In this document: positions 1-11,615 of the stretch, piece by piece
How positions within the stretch are numbered: position 1 is the first letter of the stretch
Layout: each line of letters opens with the position of its first letter
Origin: Lasioglossum baleicum
Lineage: Eukaryota > Arthropoda > Insecta > Hymenoptera > Halictidae
Direction of reading: 5' to 3'
Assembly: GCF_051020765.1 (NCBI RefSeq)
Contig: NC_134943.1
Coordinates: forward strand, 6,138,001 to 6,202,000
DNA length: 64,000 nt
Made by a program: the position numbers and the translations under genes
The notes under the pieces: model-generated
Databases searched by the model: none
Seen by the model: only the letters and a program-made list of their open reading frames with translations
Told to the model about the DNA's origin: nothing

Positions 1-450
1 TCGGACAGCGGCGTAGTGTCGAGATGTGCCGTGGTGAAGCCTTTGAAGCTTCGTCTCTGCCAGCCGATTTTTGGCCGACGGAACCTCGGCAAGCTGCGAC
101 GGGAGCACGGCGACGTCGGTCGTCCGTCGACGAAGGACGATGTCGGCGTCGCCGAGTCGAAATCTTCGAAATCGCGGGACCCAGAGAGAGAGAAGAGGAG
201 ACTGGCTCGTAAGAAGGAGAAACGCGCGACGCTGATACTTGGCTTCATCATGGGCAGCTTCATCGCCTGCTGGCTGCCGTTCTTCGTCCTCTACATCGTG
301 AAACCGTTGTTCCCGAACATCGACATTCCGTCGCAGGCGTTCGTTATCGCGTTCTGGCTCGGATACATGAACTCTGCTCTGAACCCATTCATCTACACCG
401 TCTTCAACAAGGACTTCCGGCGCGCGTTCCGCAGGATACTTTTCAAATGA
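1..450 (+). CDS. Biogenic-amine G-protein-coupled receptor, C-terminal exon (partial), probably alpha2-adrenergic-like octopamine receptor
   Basis: The frame is open from the first base, so the 5' part lies outside the window; it stops with TGA at 448-450. About 50-55 residues of basic, Ser/Lys-rich intracellular loop 3 come first, ending in a dibasic REKRRLARKKEKRA stretch. TM6 follows, carrying the class A CWLPFF motif (268-285), then a short extracellular loop 3, then TM7 with WLGYMNSALNPFIY (NPxxY at 382-396). Helix 8 is FNKDFRRAFRRIL, with stop two residues later and no long tail. Aminergic receptors of this family are plasma-membrane proteins that signal through G proteins coupled via loop 3 and helix 8. 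The very short tail and the DFRRAF(K/R)(K/R)IL helix 8 resemble alpha2-adrenergic receptors, which favours the insect alpha2-like octopamine receptor. A tyramine, serotonin or dopamine receptor is not excluded. The amine-GPCR assignment is secure; the subtype is inference. It is the only well-supported host exon here. Confidence 0.93.
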   Translation, partial: SDSGVVSRCAVVKPLKLRLCQPIFGRRNLGKLRREHGDVGRPSTKDDVGVAESKSSKSRDPEREKRRLARKKEKRATLILGFIMGSFIACWLPFFVLYIVKPLFPNIDIPSQAFVIAFWLGYMNSALNPFIYTVFNKDFRRAFRRILFK

Positions 451-1737
451 GCCTTGTGGCTCCGTTCCCCGGTGAGAAAACGATCCGGGACACCGTACAC
501 AGAGGATCGATCGCCGCGGGTCACCTTCCGACAGTGAATCGGTCCGTCGATCCGACAAAAATCCAGAGACTCCAGAGAACAATCCTTTGAGTGCAAACAT
601 TCTGTTGAACAATGCGGAGCGATCGCGATCCTTCTGTTTCGAGCTCGAAAATGTTGAGGCTCTAATTAAGTCGCAAGGCTGGCTATGACACACAAATTTC
701 AAGTTACTACAACTTCTATACACGATAGCAGTGAGGACAAGATTTCAGGAAATGCTGGGTTGACATTTTCAAGCACCGAATAAGGGAAACATGATCGTCC
801 GATACTGAAACGGTTCAGCTGTGTCTACATTCATTATCTCGTTGCAAGAAAATTTCATCCGAGCTCTTCCAGTGTTCGTCAATCAAGTCTGATATCTTCA
901 AGTATATTCTACTGACTCCACTTACCACCGTTCAATCACGTGTCATCTAACTCATCTAGACGTGTCGTTATTTACACAAAATCAAGCAACGAATGACAGT
1001 GTGCACATCACCATCTACATTTGTCATTACTTCGACAACATTCTGACACAACGAGGTGCACAAATGAATGTGGACACAGGTTCAGGCTGCAGCTACAGAA
1101 TCGTCGTTGTTAAATCGAAAATTCTGCAGTGCTGTCTTTAATACTTGTCCTGTTGGTCGATCGGTTCGACAGTAACGATTTTGTCGCTGTGCCACGTTCA
1201 ATCAGAAGTCGGGGGCCGATTCCTCCGACCATAAGCTGAGTTTTAGCAATCTCGGATCAGAATCGGATGGTTTTCGCCGGAAACGGCGACGTCCGTCATC
1301 TAACTGCCCCGACAACTGCACGGATCAAAGTTTCGATGTTAAAACTCGACGAGTCACAATCGTAAATCGTTCTAGAGGTCTCAGCTGGCAGCGGGAACGC
1401 TGTCGGGAGAACCCGATTAGATCCAAGTTTGGTCATCGATAGGAGATATCAAGACAAATGAGATCCCACGGGATTTGGCTGAGGAAAATTTGTTTGGAAC
1501 GTCGCTGGACTCTCCGTTTCTGGCGAGACACACCCCTAACAATCGTCTCTATCTCCGAAGTCTCGTTGTCGATCGATTCAAGGATCGATTCCAGGTGAAA
1601 TCAGAAATCGAAGCGTACTCGCGGCTTTCTTTCTTCGCAGAGTTCCTTGGACGGACGGCGCACGGTCCGATTGTATATTAAACGTCGCGACAATCCATTA
1701 TTATCGATGTACGTGATTGTAGATATGTATAGCAACG

Positions 1738-1838
1738 TGCGTGCGTGTGTGAGTGCGTATAAGTGTACATGGCAGGATGTTCGTGTGAGTCTGTATACGC
1801 GCGCGTGTGTGCGTGTGTTTGGGTGTATGTGTGTGTAT
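1738..1838. repeat. Imperfect (TG)n/(CA)n microsatellite
   Basis: About 100 bases of alternating GTGTGC/GTGTAT-type dinucleotides, including long purine-pyrimidine alternation. Long frames across it on both strands are products of the repeat. It directly precedes the AATAAA at 1839. Confidence 0.8.
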
Positions 1839-1844
1839 AATAAA
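1839..1844 (+). promoter_or_regulatory. Candidate polyadenylation signal AATAAA
   Basis: First exact AATAAA after the receptor stop codon, with a T-rich downstream element near 1868-1878. No transcript data are available to confirm it. Confidence 0.4.
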
Positions 1845-1860
1845 AGAACGGAGATATCGG

Positions 1861-3166
1861 TCGGTAGAGTTTTTGTTCGCGGAATACGCGACACGCTCGA
1901 GGCGGGAAATCTCGTTTCCGGTGGATTCGAGAATACTGCGGGCTGCCGGAAGTTTGGCCACGAGACGGAGAGGAAGTTTCGTTGCGGAGAACAGTCTCCG
2001 TGGATTCTCGACACGGGAATGTCCTGGGAAAGAATACAGGGAGGACCCCACACGGAGTCCCAAGGATTCCGAGAGGAAAAAGTTTCGGGACGGGTCGCGC
2101 ACAGGTACCGGTGAGTCACCTGAGGTTGCAAGTTAAAGTACCTTCGTTGCTTTGGATCACATGCCAAAATAGTTTCCTCGAAAAGATGCTGTTTCGCACC
2201 TTTGTTTCCTTAAAGTCTCAAAATGTTCACTTTTGACAGTTTGTTTGGGTCTGAGTGACATATAAGAATGGAAAAAGAATGCTGTCACAGGTAAAAAAAA
2301 TTCAGGGAATGGACCCACCTTTAAAAAAAGATTATTCGAACCGACATTGTTAAAAGATGAATACAAAATGATTCGTAAAACACTGTTCAAATATCGATGC
2401 GACTAAAACGAAATATTTATGGAACAACACCTTCTCACAAGTACACCCACCGGAAATGAGCTCGAGTGCGCTAAATCGAATCCTGCGAACGAAAACGATA
2501 TCGCGCGAGCCAGTCGAGTAATGTTTCCTATTAAATAGGCACAGTAGAATCGACACACCGTTAATCGTGTAACGTTTAATCTCGAGTTTCCAGATTCTAT
2601 GATGAGGGCGCGATTTACACGATACGTAATAGTAATAATACCAAACCAAAAAAAAATAAATAAATAAATAAAATAAAGAATACTAATAACATTACTAATA
2701 AATACCGTAGGAGTTTCTCGAGTCGGACGATGAGTCGCGCGTTACCGTGAAATGGGCGCGATGATTATCGGCGGCGGGTCACTTCGAGCGAGTCAAATTG
2801 CCAGAGTTTCCGACCCTGGCCGGGTTTAAATATTAAATTCGATCGCATCGTGTTTAACGGCACACGCCCCGGCTGTTTGATGTCGCCGCGTCGAAAACCC
2901 GAAACACATCGCCCCCGCGGTTTCAATTATTACGCGGCATTACGCGATGTTTGCGCGGCGAGGTGCTAACTCGCGATCGGCCGCTTTATAATTCAACACA
3001 GCCAAGGCACACGGTGAAATCGATCCTCCTGAAATCCATAAGCTCCCTACTTACACCCTGTACCCACGCGTAATCGGTTATCTCACCCTCGAATCCTTCC
3101 TGTCTCCAGAAAAGCGTCTCGAAATTTCAAAACCAATTCTTACAAAATGTTTAAAATTTTTAACAA
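1861..3166. other. Non-coding stretch with an A-rich tract
   Basis: No coding frame recognised. An A9 run followed by (TAAA)n lies at 2648-2677. From 2700 to 3060 the sequence is GC-rich with many CpG words and TTAAT-type AT blocks, which could be regulatory, but I see no specific site I can name. Confidence 0.5.
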
Positions 3167-3168
3167 TA

Positions 3169-3659
3169 CAGTAAATCCTCTATAAATGCAAAAACCTCGG
3201 GGAGGTTCGTTTGCAAAGTTCGTAGACGGACACTATTTTTTTGATCTTCAAAGGCCGAGCCGAACGTAGCGAAGGACAGCGCGTGTAAAGAGAGGCCGCG
3301 CGCGGCCGAAGCGACTGCGACTCTCCGCGTCTCTTTCTTTCCCGTACACTGTCCTTCCTTGCGCCCGAAACTTTCATCGTCAATTAAACCACTAAATGCA
3401 GTTGAAATTATATCGTGTTTGGTACTATTTTAATGAGAAAAACGCCACAAATATATTGGTGAAAGTTTCATACAAAAATAAGTAATTATAAAACAGATTT
3501 TACATTGGTATTACATTGTGAGGACGCACGGGCCTTTGAACTGTGCATTAGTAGTGGTTCACACCGATATACCCGAGCCGAAATCAGATTACTACAATCG
3601 AGGGATATTTTTTTGCATTTATTGTGTACGGCCTTTTCGCGTTTATAGAGGATTTACTG
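3169..3659. mobile_element. pogo/Tigger-like non-autonomous DNA transposon (MITE)
   Basis: The two ends are inverted copies of CAGTAAATCCTCTATAAA (18/18 identical), and similarity continues to about 29 bases (about 26 matching). The CAGT start and AT-rich CTCTATAA body resemble terminal repeats of the pogo/Tigger branch of Tc1/mariner, which duplicates TA on insertion. The left flank is TA (3167-3168); the right flank is TT, one substitution from TA. The 491-bp interior has no transposase, so it would depend on a transposase in trans. It contains a perfect 14-bp GC palindrome at 3294-3307. The TIR pair is directly visible; the family name is inference. Confidence 0.8.
3294..3307. repeat. Perfect GC palindrome inside the MITE
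   Basis: GGCCGCGCGCGGCC reads identically on both strands, within a CpG-dense core of the element. It could form a short cruciform or act as a dyad binding site; no function is shown. Confidence 0.75.
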
Positions 3660-3661
3660 TT

Positions 3662-6600
3662 TATACGAATGTTATTTTAAGTATCTGATCATAAGCACGA
3701 GCATAGTTACGCAGAAACCGATCACATAAAGCCGTTCCGAGGTGAAAAGGGTAACCAACAAGCGGAATTTGATGCCGAAACACGGTCGCGCTAGGATCAA
3801 ACGTGTCACTCACCTAAAATTGCGCGATGGCTGCCAAATTCTCCGGCGGAATCGTTTCTAGGATGAAATCCGACGAGCACTGGTAACACCGGTCAGAATG
3901 TTTGACCGATGTTTGCTCTCCTGCGTCTAAACAAATCAAAGAGCGGCGAAACAACGGCTCGTAAATCGAGAACGGAATCATCCTGCGGAATGAATTTCGG
4001 AAAAACAATTTCCCCCGTACGTTTCCCACATCGAGCGGGCGTATTCAATCCGGTCCTCTCTATAACGTAGATTACAGTTCATCCCTGTAGCTCCGACCAC
4101 GAGGAATTCGAATAAACAATTTCTACGGATAGCCGAAAACCTGATATTTTCAGAACAAATGGTTGCCCCGTTCAGAAACGGAATTTTTCCTGAAGATATC
4201 TTCTGCGATTACCGATTACCATGTCCGGCTCTTTACATGCTGGCTTGGATGACTTCAAACGTCAAGACATTCTTTTTTATCTCACTATGCTTGTTTTCAA
4301 AATAAAGGATCGGGTTCAGGAAGCTTGCACAATTTAAAAAAAAAAAACTTTTATACGATCTCTTGTTCCTCTCACATTTTTATCGAAGTATATTTCTGTA
4401 CAATTTAATAATTATTCTTCCTGCATCGTACGTTCAATTTCATTTCCACCCGATACATTCTAACACACTTTTTGGGATAATTGAGGATGTAATTTCGATC
4501 TCATGGATGCATAAATCAATTTCGTAATGGCGCTCTGGTCATCCTTAATCAGTCGCACAATGTCCACTTTATTAAGCTTGTTAATTCTGACCCAACCAAT
4601 CATCAAGTCATAGTAATTTTGCTTTCAAAACCGACAGGATTATTATCCACCATACCAATGTTCAACATTAATCATCATTTTAGCATCTTCTACCACTTGA
4701 GCCATCAGTTCCCATTTTAAACATATTCATACCTATAGCATGTCACTAAAAACAACCTTGCTATCGTCAACGAGCCGAGTACACCTGGCATCGACGAAAA
4801 AGCCGCGTCGTTTCTTGGTGAAACAAAGAGGCACAGAGTAATTAGTACAGAGTGTAGAAATTAACTGGAAGTTAATGCAAATTTGCGGGTTCAATCGATA
4901 CTTTATTCCTTCAGCGAGAAGGTAATCAAGCCTCCGTTTCGAGGCAGGCTCTCGAGTGGAGCGTATACAAGCTCGCGGGATCGTTGTCAATCATTTATTC
5001 ATACGTCAATGGGTTTTTCGGGAGTGAGAGAGAGAGAGAGAGAAGATTGATTAAAGCGTGCCATTACGACGTGAACAGGCATCGAAACAATTTTTTTTCT
5101 AGAGTTTCGGGCCTCCCCGACACACACATACCGAAAACGTTTTCGGATCACGTGCACCGGCCGTTCACGCGCGCACAGTGCATCGTTGCATCGTGTGCAT
5201 GCATGCATGCGTCACGCGGCTACATGACATGCGACGCGCCACAACGATAAATCAATAAACCGGTGCGTGTATGAGTTTGTGTATGTTTGAATATGTATGT
5301 GCGCGCGCTCGTGTGTCTCTCCGGCTTTGCACAACCCCCTATTTTCCCACCCCTTTCGGTGTCTCTGTCTCTGGCCGACCGCGCGTTACATCGTTAACTA
5401 GGGCAAAAGTGTCGAGGGAATAGACGAACGAGACGGTTCCACAGTCCCCGGAACCGATACACGAGCAGCCGCACTGCTGATAAGATTGCCAGGATTATAA
5501 GCGTGCTCGAGATCGATGCGACACGCGCATCATCGTACTCCTGCAGCCCTAGTGTCGACGCTCCGATGCAGCGACGGCATCCGCGCCATTCGAAACTTCC
5601 CTCGATTCTTCATATGTCCGCATCCGAATGCGGTTTTGCTATTGAACTACTTTTTATTCTGGATGAATAACATAAATTTTTATACATTTGTTTTAAAATG
5701 TAGCTCATAGCACAATTTTTTTGCTTTGAAAATTTGTCGGTTGGTTAAAAACGAGCTTGGTCGTAGATTGGCTTAAATAATCAAGCAGCATTTGAATCCC
5801 CCTCTCTCCAGGACTCGCTGTTTCAAGTCTACATTTAAATTACAAATTTTGCCGTTTTGATTGATGCAATTTTTCCCTGGTACTTCATTCAGGCGTTCCA
5901 GGATTTACATTTTTCAACTGAAGGTCCGGCGTTCATTTTTGCGTTAAGTATGCGCGTGATCAAATATTTTTCAGCGGTAATGTAAACGGATAGAAATGAC
6001 CCGACACGTTGGCTACGTGTGCATGCAGTTACGTGTATGCTGCAAATGGAGTCAACAGTGAACAGGCCGCATTTGAATAAAAATGGACAGCATCCGGCAT
6101 AATGTATGCTATCGTTCAAAAATATCGCTTGTTTCGAAAGCGTTTTTGCGGAACGAAATGCGAGTCGACGTTACAAATTTCGTTGTAGCCGGAGTGAACA
6201 CGCGTTGCCATTATAAAATGCAAATTCTTATGCATTTACGGTATGTTTAAATAGCTGAATCATTAAAAAAGCAATGCGTCGACGAAATTTCATCAAGGTA
6301 TTTTAATTCATGCGGAATCCTTTTGCCGAGGAAAGCAATTTCTCTCTTGAAACATTTCCCTAATTTTTTGTTTATGAAGTAATAATAATCAGAAATGTAT
6401 AAAATTTGCATTCATCTTGGTTATGTTATGCTTAAAATCTTGATCGCGAGTCCGACTCGCCAATTAGCCCTGGGTTTAGTCGTTCTATGCTCCCCAGATT
6501 AGCGTGAAGCGTCACATCCCGGTTAAAAATTCGCCAGAATTTCCAATAAAGTCTTAGTTCGCCGTCTCCGAAAATGATACCCCAGCACATTTCCCAATAA

Positions 6601-9600
6601 AATCTCGTTCAGAGCTCGGTAGAGGCTGTCGGGCCCGCTTATAGCAAGGGAATCCCGTGTTCTCTTTCCTTTATATTTGAGCCGCGAGGTCGATCTTGGC
6701 TACCTTGAATACTTTTCGCCGGGTGGACATATTATGCCGCATACCTCGTAACATGGGATTCACCGTTATACGGTCGACCGGATTCCTGGAAATTTATCGT
6801 GCCTGAAATAAAAGGACTCTGGGAGCGGACGTCCCGCGATGCGTTATGTTCTCGAACGCATAAAACCGGAGTGGAATTTACATCCTAACCGCGCGGAGCA
6901 CTCGCCGCGTGCAACACACTCCTTCGATCGACCATCCCTCATCTCCTGATCCTTCCTCCGCCCCAGAATTCGTCGCTTCAACCAGTTCTCTCACGATCCG
7001 TAGATCCCAGAATCCATCGGGGGAAAATCCGCAAATCGCGGAAATCACGGACGATTTGCTCGCCGCGGCGAGTCAAACGGCTAAAAAATGTCAGCGTCTG
7101 TCTTGAAAACAGGTGGCGATCGATCAACGAAACGACCATAAACGCTCGGAGTCGACGAATCACAGCAATAGAGCGGTCTTCGGGAAACGTTTGTCCTCGT
7201 TGTTAGTTCCAGACTTTAATTAGATCGATGTAAGCAGCGAGGCACTCGACCTTTTTCCTTGTACACTGAGTAAGATACTGATATAAGCGGATCCGGTGGA
7301 ACGCGTGATCACGATCCAAAGAATAACGGAGCACCGTAACAAACAAACCAAAATATCGTGAGACGACGTTTCACCGTTTAAACAATTGTTATCGAGACAT
7401 ACGTGTGACCGTTGTCGAGAGCGTTAGGCGATCGACAAAGCGATTTTGCAAAGCAACCAAACTCTTTTTCCAAGAATCTCTGTGCGTGTGCGAGAGCGTG
7501 AACCTATGGATTACACTAAATCTGACACAACACGATGTTACTCGAACCGTATATATGGGAGAACGTACTATGAATGAATGCGACCGCCGAGAAAGAACGA
7601 GCACAATCCTCTGTGGTCGATCCTGTCGTTTAAACGATCGTTCTAACTAAATAAATATTGAAACACGCTCGTACCGTCTCTCAGCCGACAAGCGTCACGA
7701 CAAATTACCGATTGATTGGCCGAGGACACCGATATACTTTGTATCTATACACCATTGTACACAGATATGTATATTATTACTGTTATTAATATTATTCTTA
7801 TTGATTCATCCACAGATTATTCTTATTATCGCCGTTGTCATTCTCGTTCTGACCGCCGTTCATTCTTATACGTATTATTGTGCATACAGTCAGCCAAACG
7901 AAGTCTCAATACCCTGCAAAAATGGAATTACTTTTTCAAAAATAGAGGAAATATAATTTTGGATTTCCTTTTTCTTGTCACAAATGAGTATAATTTTTTA
8001 AAAACAGTTAAAACTACTGTTGTATTATTTTTAACCTATATATTAAACATAAGAAAATATAATGGAAAATTTTTTCAAACAAGACTGAAGTCATTTGAAC
8101 CAATGTGGAAAAAGTTCTTCCGTTTGAAAGGGTATAGGGAGACTTTTTGGTCCGATCGTATATAGATATACCGTCATGGAATAATCAAACGTCGCAGTAG
8201 GGATCCAACGATGGACCTTAATCCTTATTTCGACTCGTCGAGCGGCTGGCCACTCCCACGCACGAGAGGGACGCGAGATCGTCAGTAAAAATCGTATCGA
8301 CTTCAAGGAATCGTGTTCAAAGAGTCGCACAATTATAAATTTGCGATTCGTCCGATGAATTTCATCCGATCGTCGAAACTCGCCGATTTCCCGGTCTCGG
8401 TTAATTAGGACGCGCCGGTCCAGCGCGTCCTACTGTTAATGAGTCTCGCAAAGTTCCACGGCGGATTGATCGCTCGCGCGACTTATGCAGAACTGGCCCC
8501 CACCAATCAAATTAACTATCTCGTTAGCTCCGATTGACCGTGATCCGCCGTGTCTTCGTGTGGAATTTATGAGAACGCGTCCCCGCTCGCTGATCGACAA
8601 TCTCCGAAATGGTTCGACGCCGGGATAATTGGCAGAAGGTAGAATTAAAAAGAAACGAGACGGGAGATTCATCGACGGAACACGTTGCGACCAGTTTTTC
8701 GAATAATTTTTCATTAACTCGGCTCCATGGTCCGGTCGTTACACATGAAATTTAACAATTTTATAACGACGATTATGTGAAGCAATCTTGTCACAGAATA
8801 TCGGTCCACATATGTACTTGGAATTACTTTTTCAGGACCAATATTCATTTCTGAACCCTTAACAAAAAAATTCATTCTTTTAATAATATAAAATATATTT
8901 TTAATATTGTACTTACTTGAACTGTTTTCAAATTGAATTATTTGTCGAAAGCTGATCAGTTAGACTATGCTCTTGAAACACTGGGTCCGAATGGACTCGA
9001 GCAACACCGTCCAAGGGTGAATCGAAAACCAGAAAACGAGTAAAAAGACGTTTAAGATATTGCCGAGATCATTTCGACAGTTCGAGAAATCGAAATATCG
9101 ATCATAATTAAAGAAATTCTTATTTGTTGATATCTTTACAATGATTGAAAATATTCTAATTTGCGGAGGCAAGTGTATAGATTGTTATGGTGTGTACTGC
9201 AATTAATAAATTTCATTTTGAACACAGTTACGTCTGTTTAAAATTCGACACTTATGAACCTGATACCAAAAGATTACCTGCAACGCAACAAATTCTAACG
9301 TAAGAGACTCTGGAAACTTAATTTCCGTAGAATATTCCCAGTGAACAGACGCCGTTAATATACAATCTATAGTTTATTCGATCGCGTTGGCCGTCGACCA
9401 GGGTCCACAAAAATCCACCAACACGAAAGCAATTTATTTAATGAAGCAGAAAGTCAAGGGTGATCGCAGCGAGTGCGCTTTTAACCTTGTTACATCTCAT
9501 AGATCCTGAAATTTAGGTTACTCGATAACACGAATATAAATTCCACAGCGTTTCTCAATTTTTCATCATTTTTAAGGGTTGCGTCCAGGCTTGTTGCATC

Positions 9601-10066
9601 GTTTCACTGCAGCAGAAGGTGATTTATCGAAATTGCTTATTAAAATCGAGGAATGATCGAAGATTGGTAACGACCGGGGTTTTCCGCTTGCAATATCGCC
9701 TTCGTAAAGTGCAATCGTTTCGAGAATGACGATCTCGCGATGGTCACCGCGAAAACGATCTCTATCGATAATATTGGAGCAATGAAATCACTGTGATATC
9801 ACTAAAACGCTTTCAAGGTGTATGTACTGGGTTCGACGATGATCGCTATGCCCGCGGGGCTGGGCGTGGCGGGTTTTCAAAATCGAAAAGGAAAATGGCT
9901 GAAACGGGACTAGATATTTCGACGTATGAATGGTCGAGAGAATGATTGTATGACAGAGTGAGAATGAAAGAGAGAGGGAGAGAAAATGTATGGTATCGGT
10001 TATCGTAAATTACTGTAAATCATATTATATGCATCACGATATTGTATTATTAATCGGGGGAATCTA
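3662..10066. other. Gene-free stretch with microsatellites
   Basis: No exon or RNA gene recognised. Holds an A12 run (4336-4347), a (GA)n tract (5024-5043), a (TGCA)n-like patch near 5195-5211 and TG-rich DNA near 5262-5310. AT-rich stretches around 7720-8090 and 8870-8930 give chance frames only. Confidence 0.5.
5024..5043. repeat. (GA)n microsatellite
   Basis: About ten uninterrupted GA dinucleotides. Confidence 0.9.
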
Positions 10067-10070
10067 TATA

Positions 10071-10426
10071 CACAGGGTGCTCCACCTGAAGGCAATTATC
10101 CAAATATCTTCCTCACTTGTGGTAGTATAATCAATATTTTCAATGCAGTTTATGGAAAATGCATTTCACATTCAATTTTAATTTTTTGGAAGCTGAAGGT
10201 CGTCTGATTTATAATGAATACATTTTAATGTCAACTAAAACAATGTATGTAGAGGTTATCAAGTAAGTGAACTTAGAACCCTTTAAAATAAACATAATCG
10301 TGTCATAAAAATATTTTATGCGTCATATTCGTTCATCAACACCGTAGAAAATGCATAGAAAGTATTTTGAATATCCTCCGAACTGAAGAAGACATTTCAG
10401 TGTGTGTCTTTAATTGGACCACCCCG
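10071..10426. mobile_element. Degenerate TATA-flanked foldback MITE
   Basis: Flanked on both sides by TATA (10067-10070 and 10427-10430). The left end starts CACAGGGTGCTCC and the right end, read inward, starts CGGGGTGGTCC. The arms show weaker inverted similarity further in (for example around 10125-10160 against 10335-10375, both containing an AATGCA-type core). No coding sequence. Length (356 bp), flank and end motif match the better-preserved element at 11640-12006, so I infer an older member of the same group, TA- or TATA-targeting and probably Tc1/mariner-related. Confidence 0.55.
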
Positions 10427-10430
10427 TATA

Positions 10431-11615
10431 TGCATACATATAGAACACTAATACCACGATAAATATAAATATCACTAAAGACTATTGTCATCGTATTATC
10501 GTCATTAGCACGGTCCGATCGAAACCGTTGGATTATACAAGCCCAACTGGTTCTATCCCACAATTTCCGTCATCCGGTGATTTGATGAATCGATTCTATG
10601 AAAAAGAAGATTATCTCCGAGGGTGCTGGATCGATTTCGATCGGACCGGGATCATTACCGACGCAACAAGTCCTATTGTCTACTAGCGTCGATTGTCGAA
10701 TGCAGAGCGAAAGTGAGAGAAAAAGAGAATGTATGGTGAAATGGATGGAGAAAAATTCTATTGAGACACGCGGTGAACACCGTGGTGCTTCCGAGTGGCG
10801 TTTTAGTGTACATATGGGGAGCGTTCTCCAAAATGGAGGACGATCGGCCCCGGGCACGTTCCAGCGTTTCCTTCGGCTAGTTTAGGCCATTTAGACACGT
10901 AAGCGATTAAAAACGGTTCTCTCCGATTTCGATATCGTGAACGGAGAGAAAAACAGGGGGAGAAAGGGAGTGAGAGAGAGAGAGAGTGAGAGAGAGAGAA
11001 ACAGTGAGAGAGTAAGAGATACAAGGTCTCGAGAAGGTGGAGCGAGAGAAACAAATAAATAAACTAAAAATAAAGTAACGAATCTGTTAGAAGGCATTCT
11101 AATAGTCTATTAAAGCTGAGAATTCTATCTAGAGACAATAGCGGGAGAAAGGGAGGAGTTTGTCAGCGCCGAGGATGATGTTTCGAGGTCTGTTTATGAG
11201 ACGCAGGATGATGGGAGCACACCTGGCTGACACCTCTGTTCGATTTGAAAATAAATGGCAACTGCTCGACACTCGATCTTCGTCCATTATTTTTCATCAA
11301 CTTCTACTTCTACTTCTTCGTTGTTTAGCGACCGTTTTTGCGTCTCGTTCGCGAATATCGATGCGATTTTATGTGACCCACCCTCGGGCTCTGTATGCAA
11401 TACTTTTATTATTAAAGCAAGATTTTTTGTAATTAGTTGTCAGCATATTTTACTTTCATCGGAAAACGTGCAATGTCCCGTTCGGTGCTGTGCTTCGTAC
11501 AACAATGTGCGAGTGTGTACAGGGTATGGAAAAATTATGTTCTGATTCTCATATACTGGGTCATCCTATTCTGTTTGTTCGTGTGCCATTTTATTTTCCA
11601 CATATCTCACAAGGG
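10431..11615. other. Gene-free stretch with a purine-rich tract
   Basis: Contains a GA-rich tract (about 10945-11060, with (GA)n near 10973-11000). Apparent Leu/Ser-rich frames on the minus strand here come from that repeat. Nothing else recognised. Confidence 0.5.
10945..11060. repeat. Purine-rich (GA)n/(GAGAAA)n tract
   Basis: Low-complexity GA-rich DNA, about 115 bases. GA tracts can bind GAGA-type factors in insects, but no promoter context is visible. Confidence 0.8.

Larger units (their letters stand above)
451..1860 (+). other. Probable 3' untranslated region of the receptor
   Basis: No frame with coding character follows the receptor stop. The first exact AATAAA downstream lies at 1839-1844, immediately after a TG-rich microsatellite. 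A T/GT-rich stretch (about 1868-1878) sits about 25-30 bases further on, the arrangement expected of a polyadenylation site. The UTR length of about 1.4 kb is therefore an inference; an earlier non-canonical signal (such as AATAAG near 780) could be used instead. Confidence 0.4.

Noticed and set aside
1601..2167. Long open frames on both strands over the (TG)n tract (up to 188 residues)
   Set aside because: Their composition (His/Thr/Arg or Cys/Val-rich) follows from the dinucleotide repeat. Both strands are open and no domain is visible.
3004..3018. AAGGCACACGGTGAA resembles the miR-124 core
   Set aside because: It differs from the conserved miRNA at several positions, and no complementary arm that could form the precursor hairpin lies within about 80 bases on either side.
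10803..11097. Leu/Ser/Phe-rich minus-strand frames suggesting a membrane protein
   Set aside because: They are translations of the GA-rich tract.
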